Of a stretch of DNA of 64,000 bases, positions 48,890-60,008 are shown one piece after another; position 1 is the first letter of the stretch; each line of letters opens with the position of its first letter. The position numbers were made by a program, and so were the translations under genes. Below the pieces are notes generated by a model that was not told the DNA's origin, ran no database searches, and saw only the letters and a program-made list of their open reading frames with translations. Source of the DNA: Mycolicibacter minnesotensis (lineage in GTDB: Bacteria > Actinomycetota > Actinomycetes > Mycobacteriales > Mycobacteriaceae); NCBI RefSeq assembly GCF_010731755.1, contig NZ_AP022589.1, positions 2,232,001 through 2,296,000 of the forward strand, written 5' to 3'.

Positions 48890-50382
48890 GCACCGTCTCC
48901 GATGAATCCACCTGGCAGCGCTTGAGCCCGCGGATGCTGTTGGTACATCCGCTGCACGAGTTGCTGCGCGAGCTGCCTTTGCTGATCGCGGTGGTGGTGT
49001 TCGGCTCGGCGACCGACAATCAACTCTGGGTGCTGCCGCTGGTCGGGGTGATCGCCGTGGTGGGTGTGACGCGCTGGTTCACCACGGGCTACCGGATCGA
49101 GTCCGACCCCGAAGCCGGCCTTGTCCAGCTGCGTTCAGGCTTGGTGCGTCGCAAGGTGCTTTCGGTGCCGCGGAATCGAATTCGCTCAGTGGAGACCGAC
49201 GCGCGGCCGTTGCACCGACTCCTGGGTCTGACCGTGCTCCGCGTCAGCACCGGCCAGCATGCGGCCGGAGACGGGGCATTCGAACTGAACGCGGTCGAGA
49301 GCGCACAGGTGCCCCAGCTGCGGGCGATGCTGTTGGCCCACACGGGGCAGGCCGACTCCGACGCAGGATCGGCGCCCGCGCCCACGACGGTACTGGCGCG
49401 GTGGCATCCGTCGTGGCTGCGGTACAGCCCCCTGAGCTTGTCCGGGCTGGTGATGGTTGGCGCCGCGGTGGGGGCACTGTTTCAGAGCGGAGTCTGGGCG
49501 GCGCTGCAGGATTCACCGGTGAGCAGGAACTGGATCATCACCGCAGAACAGTTCGGCCTTCAGCAGAGTGCGGTACTGATCGCCGCCGTGCTCTGGGTGG
49601 TCTCGATGGTGCTGGCGGTGCTGCGGTCCCTGCTGACGTACGGGAACCTGGTGCTGGCGCGCAGATCTGGCGTGGCGGGGGATGTGCTGGCGCTGAGCTA
49701 CGGGCTGCTTCGGGTCCGCCACTACAACTACGACATGCGCCGCTTGCGTGGCGGAACGTTGCGTCGGCCGTTGCTGGTTCGGCTTTTCGGCGGCGCCCGG
49801 CTGGATGCGGCGATGACCGGAATCACCGGCGAAGGAGAGTCTTCGATCCTGCTGCCGCCCTGCCCGCGGGCAACCGCGGAGGAGGTGTTGACCGGGTTGG
49901 TCGACAATCCTGTGGCGGTCACCGGGCCGCTGCGCAAGCACGGACCGGCGGCAGTGCGCCGGCGCTGGACCCGGGCGATGATGGGACCGGTGGCTCTGGG
50001 TGTGGGGCTTGCTGTCGCGGCGGCCTCAGGCGGCGTTCCCCCGTGGTGCTGGGCGCTGTGGGTGGCTCTCATGCTGGGCGCGGCGGCGCTGGCCGCAGAC
50101 CGGGCCCGGGTCCTCGGTCATCGCGTCGATGAGCACTGGCTGTCGGCGCGCACCGGCAGTTGGGAACAGCGCCGCTATTGCATCGCCACCGCGGGAATCG
50201 TTGGGTGGACTGTCCGTCAGAGCTGGTTTCAGCGCCGGGCGGGGCTGGCCACCCTGATCGCGGCCACCGCCGCGGGCGTCAAGGCCTACCGGGTGGTCGA
50301 CGTGCCCCAGGAGTGGGCGTGGTCGGTGATCGCGCAGGCATCGCCGTGGCTGGCCGACAGCGCGTGGGCGCACCAGGACTGA
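48886..50382 (+). CDS. PH-domain (YdbT-like) membrane protein
   Basis: A 498-residue membrane protein with three bPH_2-type repeats separated by membrane-helix pairs. The repeats are YRIESDPEAGLVQLRSGLVR with IRSVETDARPLHRLLGLTVL; LVLARRSGVAGDVLALSYGL with MRRLRGGTLRRPLL; and RVLGHRVDEHWLSARTGSWE. It forms a two-gene unit with the YdbS-like protein, probably a complex. The GTG start overlaps the partner's stop. Function unknown. Confidence 0.88.
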   Translation: MSTVSDESTWQRLSPRMLLVHPLHELLRELPLLIAVVVFGSATDNQLWVLPLVGVIAVVGVTRWFTTGYRIESDPEAGLVQLRSGLVRRKVLSVPRNRIRSVETDARPLHRLLGLTVLRVSTGQHAAGDGAFELNAVESAQVPQLRAMLLAHTGQADSDAGSAPAPTTVLARWHPSWLRYSPLSLSGLVMVGAAVGALFQSGVWAALQDSPVSRNWIITAEQFGLQQSAVLIAAVLWVVSMVLAVLRSLLTYGNLVLARRSGVAGDVLALSYGLLRVRHYNYDMRRLRGGTLRRPLLVRLFGGARLDAAMTGITGEGESSILLPPCPRATAEEVLTGLVDNPVAVTGPLRKHGPAAVRRRWTRAMMGPVALGVGLAVAAASGGVPPWCWALWVALMLGAAALAADRARVLGHRVDEHWLSARTGSWEQRRYCIATAGIVGWTVRQSWFQRRAGLATLIAATAAGVKAYRVVDVPQEWAWSVIAQASPWLADSAWAHQD

Positions 50383-50399
50383 ACGCTCTAGGGCGTGGC

Positions 50400-52139
50400 C
50401 TACAGCTGCCGGATGGCCACGATCCGCGCCCGCAGCTGATCCGAGGTCGCTGCCGCCACCGGCGGGCCGCCGCAGATCCGGCGCAACTCGTTGTGAATCC
50501 AGCCGTGTGGTTTGCCGAGTCGGTGATGCGCCGCCGACACCAACGCATTGAGCTCGTGGCGTAGCGCGCGCAATTGACCGTGCGTGGTCGTCGGCGCTGG
50601 AGCCCCACCGGCGGCGGCCACTTTCGACCTGCGGTCCAGCTGCTCCTCCTGGCGCTGCCGGAGCAGGTCACGCATCTGGTTGGCGTCGAGCAGCCCGGGG
50701 ATGCCGAGGTAATCGGCCTCCTCCTCGCTGCCGGCCGGAGTGGCGGTGCCAAACGAGGCACCGTCGAAGATCACTTGGTCCAGCTCGGCATCGGCGCCCA
50801 GTGATTCGAACTTGTTGTCCAGCTCGGAGGGCTCGTCGCGCCGGCGCTGAGCTTCGGCGAACTCGTCCATCTCGGACTCTCGATGGGGTTTGCCCAGGAC
50901 GTGGTTGCGCTGCTGTTCCATCTCGCTGGCCAGGCCCAGCAGCGAAGGCACCGATGGCAGGAAGATGCTGGCAGTCTCGCCGGGCCGTCGCGACCGCACG
51001 AAACGTCCGATTGCCTGAGCGAAGAACAGCGGGGTGGATGCACTGGTGGCATAGACACCGACCGCCAGCCGGGGTACGTCGACGCCCTCGGAGACCATCC
51101 GCACCGCCACCAACCAACTGCTGGTAGCCGCGGCGAACTGAGCGATCTTGTCCGAGGCGCTGGGATCATCGGAGAGCACCACGGTGGGTTCCTCGCCGGT
51201 GTGCCTTTTCAGCAGCACGGCGTAGGCACGGGCTGCCTTCTGATCGGTGGCGATGATCATGCCGCCGGCGTCGGCCATTCCGCCGTCGCGCAGCTGCCGC
51301 AGTCGGGTGTCCGCCGCGGTGATCACCGCCGGCATCCATTGCCCGGCGGGGTCCAGCGCGGTACGCCATGCGCGAGCGGTGTGCTCGGCGGTCAGCGGCT
51401 CGCCGAGCCGGGCCGAGTGCTCCTCCCCGGCGCTGTCGCGCCAGCGGGCCTCGCCCGAGTAGGCCATGAACACCACCGGGCGAACCACGCCGTCGGTCAG
51501 CGCGTCGGTGTAGCCGTAGCTGTCGTCAGCCACGGAGCGCAAATGGCCGGCCCCGTCGGGCTCATAGTTGACGAACGGGATGGGACTGTCGTCGCTGCGG
51601 AACGGGGTGCCGGTCAATGCCAGCCGCCGGGTGGCGTCGTCGAAAGCCTCCCGGATGCCGTCGCCCCAGCTTTTGGCGTCTCCGCCGTGGTGAATCTCAT
51701 CGAAGATCACCAGTGTCTTGGCGGCCTCGGTGCGGACCCGGTGCCGGGTGGGGTGGCTGGCGACTTGGGCGTAGGTGACCACGACCCCGTGGTATTCCGA
51801 GCTGGTCTGCGAGTCGGAGTTGGAGAACCGCGGATCCAGTGCGATCCCGTGTGCTGCGGCGGCGCTGGCCCACTGCACTTTGAGATGTTCGGTAGGCACC
51901 ACGATGGTGATGCGCTCAACCGTACGATCAGCCAACAGCTCGGCGACGATGCGCAGCGCGAACGTCGTCTTGCCGGCGCCGGGGGTGGCCACCATCAGGA
52001 AATCTCGCGGCTTGGCGGTCAGATAGCGCACCAGAGCCCGGCGTTGCCAGCCCCGCAAAGCCCGGGTGCTGGGCGCTGCTTCAGCCCGCACCCGGTCTCC
52101 TATCTGATCGAGATCGAGTCTAGGGCAAGCCGATAGCAT
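50400..52139 (-). CDS. Superfamily II DEAD/DEAH-box helicase
   Basis: A 579-residue helicase. Motif I is VATPGAGKTT (Walker A), motif II is FDEIHHGG (DEIH), motif III is LTGTPFRSD, and motif VI is QAIGRFVRSRRPG. The conserved region LKVQWA and VVTYAQVA are motif Ia/Ib-like. The C-terminal third is charged and helical, with a helicase-associated look. It resembles restriction-type or Rad25-like SF2 enzymes, but no nuclease or methylase partner is adjacent. The start is seven bases from the divergent M24-like gene; a GTG five codons upstream is possible. Confidence 0.87.
   Translation of the reverse strand: MLSACPRLDLDQIGDRVRAEAAPSTRALRGWQRRALVRYLTAKPRDFLMVATPGAGKTTFALRIVAELLADRTVERITIVVPTEHLKVQWASAAAAHGIALDPRFSNSDSQTSSEYHGVVVTYAQVASHPTRHRVRTEAAKTLVIFDEIHHGGDAKSWGDGIREAFDDATRRLALTGTPFRSDDSPIPFVNYEPDGAGHLRSVADDSYGYTDALTDGVVRPVVFMAYSGEARWRDSAGEEHSARLGEPLTAEHTARAWRTALDPAGQWMPAVITAADTRLRQLRDGGMADAGGMIIATDQKAARAYAVLLKRHTGEEPTVVLSDDPSASDKIAQFAAATSSWLVAVRMVSEGVDVPRLAVGVYATSASTPLFFAQAIGRFVRSRRPGETASIFLPSVPSLLGLASEMEQQRNHVLGKPHRESEMDEFAEAQRRRDEPSELDNKFESLGADAELDQVIFDGASFGTATPAGSEEEADYLGIPGLLDANQMRDLLRQRQEEQLDRRSKVAAAGGAPAPTTTHGQLRALRHELNALVSAAHHRLGKPHGWIHNELRRICGGPPVAAATSDQLRARIVAIRQL
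52134..52139 (+). promoter_or_regulatory. -10 hexamer of the M24-like gene, inside the helicase start
   Basis: TAGCAT, seven bases, then GTG. The hexamer lies on the first codons of the divergent helicase gene. Confidence 0.55.
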
Positions 52140-52146
52140 CGCTGGT

Positions 52147-52848
52147 GTGTCCACCCCGCGGGAGCCGGAATCCGTGCGCGTCGAGCGACTCCGCGACGCG
52201 CAGGCCCAGGCGGGCGCCCTGTTCGACGAGATCGAACGCCGCGGCATGGTCCGTCCCGGAGTCGGTGAGCGCCAGCTCTCCGACGAGATCCGCGATCTGG
52301 CCGCCGACATGTTCGGGGTGTCCCGACACTGGCACCGCCGGGTGGTGCGGGCCGGGGAGAACAGCCTGCTGCCGTTTCACGCCGACCCGCCCGACCGGGT
52401 GATGGCCGACGACGACATCGCCTACCTGGATCTGGGGCCGATCTTCGAGGAGTGGGAAGCCGACTTCGGTCGCACCTTCGTACTCGGGGACGACACCGAC
52501 AAGCTGGCGCTACGCGACACTCTGCCCCGGGTGTGGCATGCCGGGCGGGCCTACTTCGAGGCGCACGCCGACATCACCGGGGCGCAGCTGTTCGACCATG
52601 TCGTCGACCTGGCCCGGGCTGAGGGCTTCGAGTTCGGTGCCCCGATTGCCGGGCATCTGCTCGGTGAGTTTCCGCACAAGAAGATCTCCGGCGACGACGC
52701 CCGGTTCTACGTCGCGCCCGGATCCGACGAGCCGATGCGGCGCACCGACCCCACCGGCAGGGTCTGCCACTGGATCCTGGAGGTCCACCTGGTGAACCGG
52801 GCCCGCGGATTCGGCGGCTTCTACGAACAGCTGCTCGACATCGCGTGA
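52147..52848 (+). CDS. M24 (creatinase/aminopeptidase-like) family protein
   Basis: A 233-residue protein with the pita-bread fold signs of peptidase family M24: VRAGENSLLPFHADPPDRVM, YLDLGPIFEEWEADFGRTF with the Asp ligands, GAPIAGHLLGEFPHKKI with His, and ILEVHLVNRARGFGGFYEQL with Glu. It is shorter than methionine aminopeptidase, and some members of this group are non-peptidase. It is divergent from the helicase gene and convergent with the second SDR (seven bases between stop codons). Substrate unknown. Confidence 0.82.
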   Translation: MSTPREPESVRVERLRDAQAQAGALFDEIERRGMVRPGVGERQLSDEIRDLAADMFGVSRHWHRRVVRAGENSLLPFHADPPDRVMADDDIAYLDLGPIFEEWEADFGRTFVLGDDTDKLALRDTLPRVWHAGRAYFEAHADITGAQLFDHVVDLARAEGFEFGAPIAGHLLGEFPHKKISGDDARFYVAPGSDEPMRRTDPTGRVCHWILEVHLVNRARGFGGFYEQLLDIA

Positions 52849-52855
52849 GCCCGAA

Positions 52856-53767
<912 letters not shown>

Positions 53768-53785
53768 GGGGTGCTCCTGAGCGGT

Positions 53786-53817
53786 AGGGTAAGCGGGGCG
53801 ATCGCTCCGGTTAACCG
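53786..53817. promoter_or_regulatory. SDR/TetR divergent control region with palindrome
   Basis: CGGTTAACCG (53808-53817) is a perfect 10-bp palindrome. On the minus strand TACCCT (53786-53791) is a -10-like hexamer about 17 bases downstream of it. The palindrome is therefore placed to block the SDR promoter when bound. Confidence 0.5.
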
Positions 53818-53867
53818 AGACTATACGGAACGTGCGCCCCGTTTTGTCAACCGATAGGGGCTGTCTA

Positions 53868-54422
53868 GTGGCTGAGCAGGCACGTCCGTTACGCGCCGAC
53901 GCGGCGCGTAACCGCGCCCGTGTGCTGGAAGTCGCCTACGAGACGTTTGCCTCCGAGGGTCTGTCGGTGCCCATCGATGAGATCGCCCGGCGCGCCGGCG
54001 TCGGGGCCGGGACCATCTACCGTCACTTTCCGACCAAAGAGGAGCTGTTTCGTGCGGTGGTCCAGGACCACATCCGGCGCCTGATCGACGGGGGCTACGC
54101 CCTGCTGGAGTCCGACGGTCCCGGTGAGGCGCTCTTCGGTTTTCTGCGCACGATGGTGAGGTGGGGGGCGAAGGACCGCGGGGTGGTCGAGGCGCTTGCC
54201 GGACTCGGCATCGACGTCGGGCAGGAGGCGGAGGAGGCATTTCTCGCCCTGCTCGGGGAGCTGCTGCGGTCCGCTCAGGATGCGGGCACCGCACGTCGTG
54301 ACATCGGCACGCGCGAAGTGAAGTCACTCCTGGTCGGCTGTCAGGCGATGGAGTCCTACCATCCGGAGTCGGCGGAGCGGGTGACCGACGTCGTCATCGA
54401 CGGTTTACGCGCTCCGAGATAG
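53868..54422 (+). CDS. TetR-family transcriptional regulator
   Basis: A 184-residue repressor. The N-terminal HTH covers about residues 12-58 (AARNRARVLEVAYETFASEG, DEIARRAGVGAGTIYRHFPT). The rest is an all-helical ligand domain with an Ala/Leu/Glu pattern typical of regulators of oxidoreductase operons. The GTG start (MAEQARPLRADA) is preferred to an in-frame GTG 36 bases upstream. It is divergent from the SDR and probably controls it and itself through the CGGTTAACCG site. Confidence 0.88.
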   Translation: MAEQARPLRADAARNRARVLEVAYETFASEGLSVPIDEIARRAGVGAGTIYRHFPTKEELFRAVVQDHIRRLIDGGYALLESDGPGEALFGFLRTMVRWGAKDRGVVEALAGLGIDVGQEAEEAFLALLGELLRSAQDAGTARRDIGTREVKSLLVGCQAMESYHPESAERVTDVVIDGLRAPR

Positions 54423-54445
54423 GGGCTGAGCTTCACCGTCCCGAC

Positions 54446-54472
54446 CTTGCACTCTCCATGGGCGAGTGCTAA
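54446..54472 (+). promoter_or_regulatory. CIRCE operator 1 (HrcA) overlapping the groEL2 promoter
   Basis: CTTGCACTC, nine bases, GAGTGCTAA matches the CIRCE consensus (TTAGCACTC-N9-GAGTGCTAA). It covers a -35 TTGCAC (54447-54452) and, after a 17-base spacer, a -10 TAAAAA (54470-54475). Confidence 0.92.
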
Positions 54473-54480
54473 AAATGACG

Positions 54481-54507
54481 TTGGCACTCGCGACCAGTGA
54501 GTGCTAG
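54481..54507 (+). promoter_or_regulatory. CIRCE operator 2 (HrcA)
   Basis: TTGGCACTC, nine bases, GAGTGCTAG. It begins at about the expected transcription start, so HrcA bound here would block initiation or escape. Confidence 0.92.
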
Positions 54508-54573
54508 GTCGGGACGGTGAGGCAGGGGCCGCACCTGCGGAGCACACCCACAGCCGTCCGTCGCGGGCACTGA

Positions 54574-56247
<1,674 letters not shown>

Positions 56248-56262
56248 GAGTCTGAGCACGAC

Positions 56263-56295
56263 AGGGCCCGGTCTGCCTTCGGCAGGCCGGGCCTT
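56263..56295 (+). terminator. groEL2 terminator hairpin
   Basis: GGCCCGGTCTGCC / GGCAGGCCGGGCC, a 13-bp stem with one G-U pair and a TTC loop, begins 18 bases after the groEL2 stop. Few T residues follow, as is usual in mycobacteria. Confidence 0.8.
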
Positions 56296-56305
56296 CGTCG
56301 TCTAC

Positions 56306-56366
56306 GTTGACTCTGCGCACACCGGGCAGAAATGCGAGTGGAGTGTCTGGTCAACGCAGAGTCAAC
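56306..56366. repeat. 61-bp inverted-repeat element, copy B
   Basis: Arms GTTGACTCTGCG (56306-56317) and CGCAGAGTCAAC (56355-56366) are perfect 12-bp complements. The element is the same length as copy A (39367-39427) and shares the central AA.T.CGAGT core. It lies between the groEL2 terminator and the next start codon. Confidence 0.88.
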
Positions 56367-56378
56367 GAGGATGAGTGC

Positions 56379-57716
56379 ATGGAGATCCTGCTGCTGGGCA
56401 CTGGCAGCGCCGACGGCTGGCCGAATCCGTTCTGCCGCTGCACGTCCTGTACCTCGGCGACCCAGGTTCGAGGCCAGACCGCCGCGCTGGTCGACGGTGT
56501 CCTACTGCTGGACTGCGGGCCAGAGGTGCCGCGCGCCGCGATGCGCTTCGGGCGGTCCCTGGCAGGCGTGCGTCACATCCTCTTCACTCACGGCCACCCC
56601 GATCACGTCGGCCCGGCCGCGCTGCTGATGCGGCACTGGACCGGGGCGACCGAACCGCTCGACGTGGTCGGCCCGCCCAGCGCGCTCGAGCAGTGTGAAC
56701 ACTGGGTGGGGCCCGACGACCCGGTGCGATTCATCACCGTGCAGTCCGGCGACCGAATCCGACTCGGCGACTACGACGTACGGGTGCTGGCTGCCAACCA
56801 TGGGGCCGACATCGGCGGCGACGCAGTGCTCTATGACCTGGAATCCGATGGTGGCCGGATTTTCTGGGCCACCGACACCGGCCCGCTCCCCGACGCCACC
56901 CACCTCGCCGTGACCGGCGCCGGATACGACGCGGTGTTCCTGGAAGAGACCTTCGGGACCTACGCCGAACATGGCACCGAACACCACGACCTGCTCGAGT
57001 TCGCGAACACGGTGGCGCACCTGCGGACCGTCGGCGCCGTCACCGACACCACCGACGTGGTCGCGATACACCTGAGCCACCACAATCCTTCCGAGTCGGA
57101 ATTGACTGCCGTACTGTCGGATTCAGGTGCTCGACCGGGACGCGACGGTGAGGCGGTGTGCGTGGGTGCAGCAACGAATGCCCCGACCCGGACCCTGGTG
57201 CTGGGCGGCGCCCGCTCCGGCAAGTCAGCGCACGCCGAGGCACTGCTGGCCGCCGAGCCGGCCGTGACCTACCTGGCGACCGGCGGAGTTCGCGAGGGTG
57301 ACCCGGAATGGGCGCAGCGGGTGCGGCTGCACCGGGCCCGGCGCCCGGACTGCTGGCGCACGGTGGAGACCACCGAGGTCGCCGAAGAACTGCGGTCGGC
57401 CACCCACGCGCTGCTACTGGACTGCCTGGGCACCTGGCTCACCGCCCGCATGGACCTGCACCACGTCTGGGACGGCGGCGCGCTGGAGCGCGTGCACGCC
57501 GATATCGACGAGCTGGTGGCGGCCTGGCGGGCGTGCCCGGCACCTGCGGCGGCGGTGAGCAACGAGGTGGGTAGCGGGGTGGTACCGGCTACCGCGTCGG
57601 GGCGACTGTTCCGCGACCTGTTGGGAGTGCTCAACGCGCGGATGGCCGCGGCCTCCGACGACGTGGTGCTGATGGTCGCCGGGCGACCGCTCAAGCTGCC
57701 CGTCAGTGCGCCTTGA
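56379..57716 (+). CDS. MBL-fold hydrolase fused to CobU (adenosylcobinamide kinase/guanylyltransferase)
   Basis: A 445-residue two-domain protein. Residues 1-265 form an MBL-fold phosphodiesterase-like domain with GTGSADGWPNPFCRCTSC at the N-terminus, metal motif HGHPDH (His71, His73, Asp75, His76) and HHNPSESE with His in the C-terminal part. Residues about 270-445 form CobU: P-loop GGARSGKS (276-283), guanylylated His318 in LHRARRPDCWRTVE, and VSNEVGSGVVP. CobU activates the cobinamide of vitamin B12 for nucleotide-loop assembly. The MBL part is not needed for CobU elsewhere and may process a cobalamin intermediate. It overlaps the next, convergent gene by 14 bases. Confidence 0.88.
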   Translation: MEILLLGTGSADGWPNPFCRCTSCTSATQVRGQTAALVDGVLLLDCGPEVPRAAMRFGRSLAGVRHILFTHGHPDHVGPAALLMRHWTGATEPLDVVGPPSALEQCEHWVGPDDPVRFITVQSGDRIRLGDYDVRVLAANHGADIGGDAVLYDLESDGGRIFWATDTGPLPDATHLAVTGAGYDAVFLEETFGTYAEHGTEHHDLLEFANTVAHLRTVGAVTDTTDVVAIHLSHHNPSESELTAVLSDSGARPGRDGEAVCVGAATNAPTRTLVLGGARSGKSAHAEALLAAEPAVTYLATGGVREGDPEWAQRVRLHRARRPDCWRTVETTEVAEELRSATHALLLDCLGTWLTARMDLHHVWDGGALERVHADIDELVAAWRACPAPAAAVSNEVGSGVVPATASGRLFRDLLGVLNARMAAASDDVVLMVAGRPLKLPVSAP

Positions 57717-58089
57717 GTTGCACACAGTCGTGGGCGGTGCCGACCGCTCGCTGTGTCCCGGGTTCGAACATCGGCCGGTGCAGCAGGGCTTTCGTCGGGG
57801 TCACCAGCACCGGGACCGCTGGATCCTCAGGGAGCTCGGCCTGGCCGTCGACGAGCAGTGAGTACTGGTCGACGTCGGTGGCCGGCCAGACCAGGGTGAC
57901 AGCGTTGCGACGGGACAGGTTCTCCCGGCCGTGCGGACCCACCGGCCCGATGTCCAGGCGGTTGCCGTCGAATCGTGGTGTGATCGCGGTGGTGCGGACC
58001 CGGTAGTCGTCTCCGACGGTGACCAAGAAGGCGAAGCGGTAACCGCTCAGCAACTCGGCCAGGCGTGGCAGATCGACGGTGGCGGCCAT
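57703..58089 (-). CDS. PPOX-class split-barrel flavin/F420-binding protein
   Basis: A 128-residue protein of the pyridoxamine 5'-phosphate oxidase-like split-barrel superfamily. Marks are LSGYRFAFLVTVGDDYRVRT, ITPRFDGNRLDIGPVG, GRENLSRRNAVTLVWPA and YSLLVDGQAEL. Many mycobacterial members bind F420 or FMN and reduce quinones or enones; the cofactor cannot be read from sequence here. I chose the ATG of MAATVDLPRLAE; a longer frame exists but has no better start. Confidence 0.82.
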   Translation of the reverse strand: MAATVDLPRLAELLSGYRFAFLVTVGDDYRVRTTAITPRFDGNRLDIGPVGPHGRENLSRRNAVTLVWPATDVDQYSLLVDGQAELPEDPAVPVLVTPTKALLHRPMFEPGTQRAVGTAHDCVQLKAH

Positions 58090-58149
58090 GGTGTCGAGGA
58101 TAGTTATCCGGCAGGAGACTCGCCGCCGGTTGTGGGCCATGATGGCGCT

Positions 58150-59166
58150 ATGGAATTTCGCTACCTGGGCAACTCCGGCCTGCAGATCTCGGAAATCACC
58201 TACGGCAACTGGCTGACCCATGGTTCGCAGGTGGAGAACGACGTCGCCACCGCCTGTGTGCATGCCGCGCTGGATGCCGGGATCACCACGTTCGACACCG
58301 CCGACGTCTATGCGAACGGGCGCGCCGAAGAGGTGCTGGGCGCGGCGCTGCAGGGCCGGCGGCGGGAATCGTTGGAGATCTTCACCAAGGTCTACTGGCC
58401 GATCGGGCCGGCGCCGTTGGGCCGCAACGACACCGGCCTGTCCCGCAAGCACATGATGGAGGCCATCGACGGGTCACTGCGCAGGCTGGGTACCGACTAT
58501 GTGGACCTGTATCAAGCGCACCGGTATGACTCCTTCACTCCGCTGGAGGAGACCATGCAGGCCTTCGCTGACATCGTCCGGGCGGGCAAGGCCCTCTACA
58601 TCGGAGTCAGTGAATGGACTGCTGAACAGATCCGCCAAGCCCACGGCCTGGCCCGCCAGCTCGGCATCTCGCTGATCTCCAACCAGCCGCAGTACTCGAT
58701 GTTGTGGCGGGTGATCGAGCCTGAGGTGGTGCCGACCTGTCGAGAGCTGGGCTTGAGGCAGATCGTCTGGTCGCCGATGGCCCAGGGCGTGCTGTCGGGC
58801 AAGTATCTGCCGGGGCAACCGCCGCCGGCGGGCTCGCGGGCCACCGACGAGAAGGGCGGGGCGAACTTCATCAAACGGTTCATGGCCGACGACGTCCTGA
58901 CCCGAGTGCAACAGTTACAGCCCATCGCCGCCGAGCTGGGTCTCACCACGGCACAGTTGGCGATCGCCTGGGTGCTGCAGAACGACAACGTCGCCGCCGC
59001 GCTGGTCGGGGCATCACGCCCGGAGCAGGTCACCGAGAACGTCAAAGCCGCCGGTGTTCAGATCCCCGACGAGCTGCTGGCCCGCGTCGATCAGGTGCTG
59101 GGCGACGCGGTGACCAGCGACGCCGAACTGGTCGCCCGGTCCACCCCGCCGAAGCGGCTGATCTGA
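58150..59166 (+). CDS. Aldo-keto reductase (Kv-beta/YghZ-like)
   Basis: A 338-residue TIM-barrel NADPH oxidoreductase. Catalytic residues are in FDTADVYANG (Asp, Tyr), EIFTKVYWP (Lys) and DLYQAHRYD (His). SNQPQYSMLWR and the cofactor-binding IVWSPMAQGVLSGKYL and LVGASRPEQV are typical of the AKR family of Kv-beta/YghZ type. Substrate unknown, usually aldehydes or methylglyoxal. Two alternative ATGs in other frames lie just upstream and are rejected. Confidence 0.93.
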   Translation: MEFRYLGNSGLQISEITYGNWLTHGSQVENDVATACVHAALDAGITTFDTADVYANGRAEEVLGAALQGRRRESLEIFTKVYWPIGPAPLGRNDTGLSRKHMMEAIDGSLRRLGTDYVDLYQAHRYDSFTPLEETMQAFADIVRAGKALYIGVSEWTAEQIRQAHGLARQLGISLISNQPQYSMLWRVIEPEVVPTCRELGLRQIVWSPMAQGVLSGKYLPGQPPPAGSRATDEKGGANFIKRFMADDVLTRVQQLQPIAAELGLTTAQLAIAWVLQNDNVAAALVGASRPEQVTENVKAAGVQIPDELLARVDQVLGDAVTSDAELVARSTPPKRLI

Positions 59167-59170
59167 GGCG

Positions 59171-59983
59171 TCACACCCGGCACAGGATCTGGCTGTGCGG
59201 GATCATCAAGTAGCCGTCGGGGTGCTCGGCCCAGCTTTGCCAGGCAAGTGAAATTGCCTGCAGCTTGGCCTGATCGGCGGCCCCGCTGACCAGCAGCTGT
59301 TCGGCGATCGCGGATTGCAGGATCCGGTCGGCCCACATCCCGCCCCAGTGCTCCCGATCCGCCGGGGTGGCAAAACACGATGCGCTCGCGGTCGGGGTGA
59401 TGTCGGTGAAGCCGGCCGCGTGGGCCCACGCCAGCAGGTGCCGGCCCGCGTCGGGCTCGCCGCCGTTGGCCCGTGCGGCGTCGCGGTAGAGCCGCAGCCA
59501 GTCCTCCAACTCCGCCGACGCCGGGTACCAGGTGAATGCCGCGTAGTCGCTGTCGCGTGCGGCGACCACGCCCCCGGGCCTGCACACCCGTCGCATCTCG
59601 GACAGCGCGGTCACCGGGTCGGCAACGTGCTGCAACACCTGATGGGCGTGGACGACGTCAAAACTGTTGTCGGGGAACTGCAGTGCGTGCACGTCGGCGA
59701 CCACGAAGTCGATGTTGCGCTGCCCGCGCTGCGCGGCGCAGTCGCGAGCCAGGTCCAGCGCCTCGGGGACGGGTTCGATGGCGGTCACCTGGCCGGGCGC
59801 GACGAGAGCGGCCAGGTCCGCGGTGATGGTTCCCGGGCCGCAGCCGACATCCAGCAACCGCAGGCCAGGTTTCAGCTCCGGCAACAGGTAGGCGGCGGAG
59901 TTCTGTGCCGTGCGAGCACGGTGGGCGCGCAGCACCGATTCGTGATGGCCGTGGGTGTATTTGGGCTCCGAAGGCTCGGTCAC
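59171..59983 (-). CDS. Class I SAM-dependent methyltransferase
   Basis: A 270-residue methyltransferase (UbiE/Methyltransf_11/25 type). Motif I is LLDVGCGPGT, motif II FVVADVHALQFPDNSFDVVH, and post-motif LRPGG-like MRRVCRPGGVV. It is nearly identical in length and style to mycobacterial proteins annotated as methyltransferases of unknown substrate. GTG start. It is convergent with the aldo-keto reductase (four bases between stop codons). Confidence 0.9.
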   Translation of the reverse strand: MTEPSEPKYTHGHHESVLRAHRARTAQNSAAYLLPELKPGLRLLDVGCGPGTITADLAALVAPGQVTAIEPVPEALDLARDCAAQRGQRNIDFVVADVHALQFPDNSFDVVHAHQVLQHVADPVTALSEMRRVCRPGGVVAARDSDYAAFTWYPASAELEDWLRLYRDAARANGGEPDAGRHLLAWAHAAGFTDITPTASASCFATPADREHWGGMWADRILQSAIAEQLLVSGAADQAKLQAISLAWQSWAEHPDGYLMIPHSQILCRV

Positions 59984-60008
59984 ATCTGCGAACGGTACTC
60001 CGGTGATT

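Larger units (their letters stand above)
54434..54519. repeat. Large inverted repeat enclosing both CIRCE elements
   Basis: Outer arms CACCGTCCCGACC (54434-54446) and GGTCGGGACGGTG (54507-54519) are perfect complements. They continue inward into TTGCACTC and GAGTGCTA, giving a 21-base arm with one mismatch that encloses the groEL2 promoter. Confidence 0.85.
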
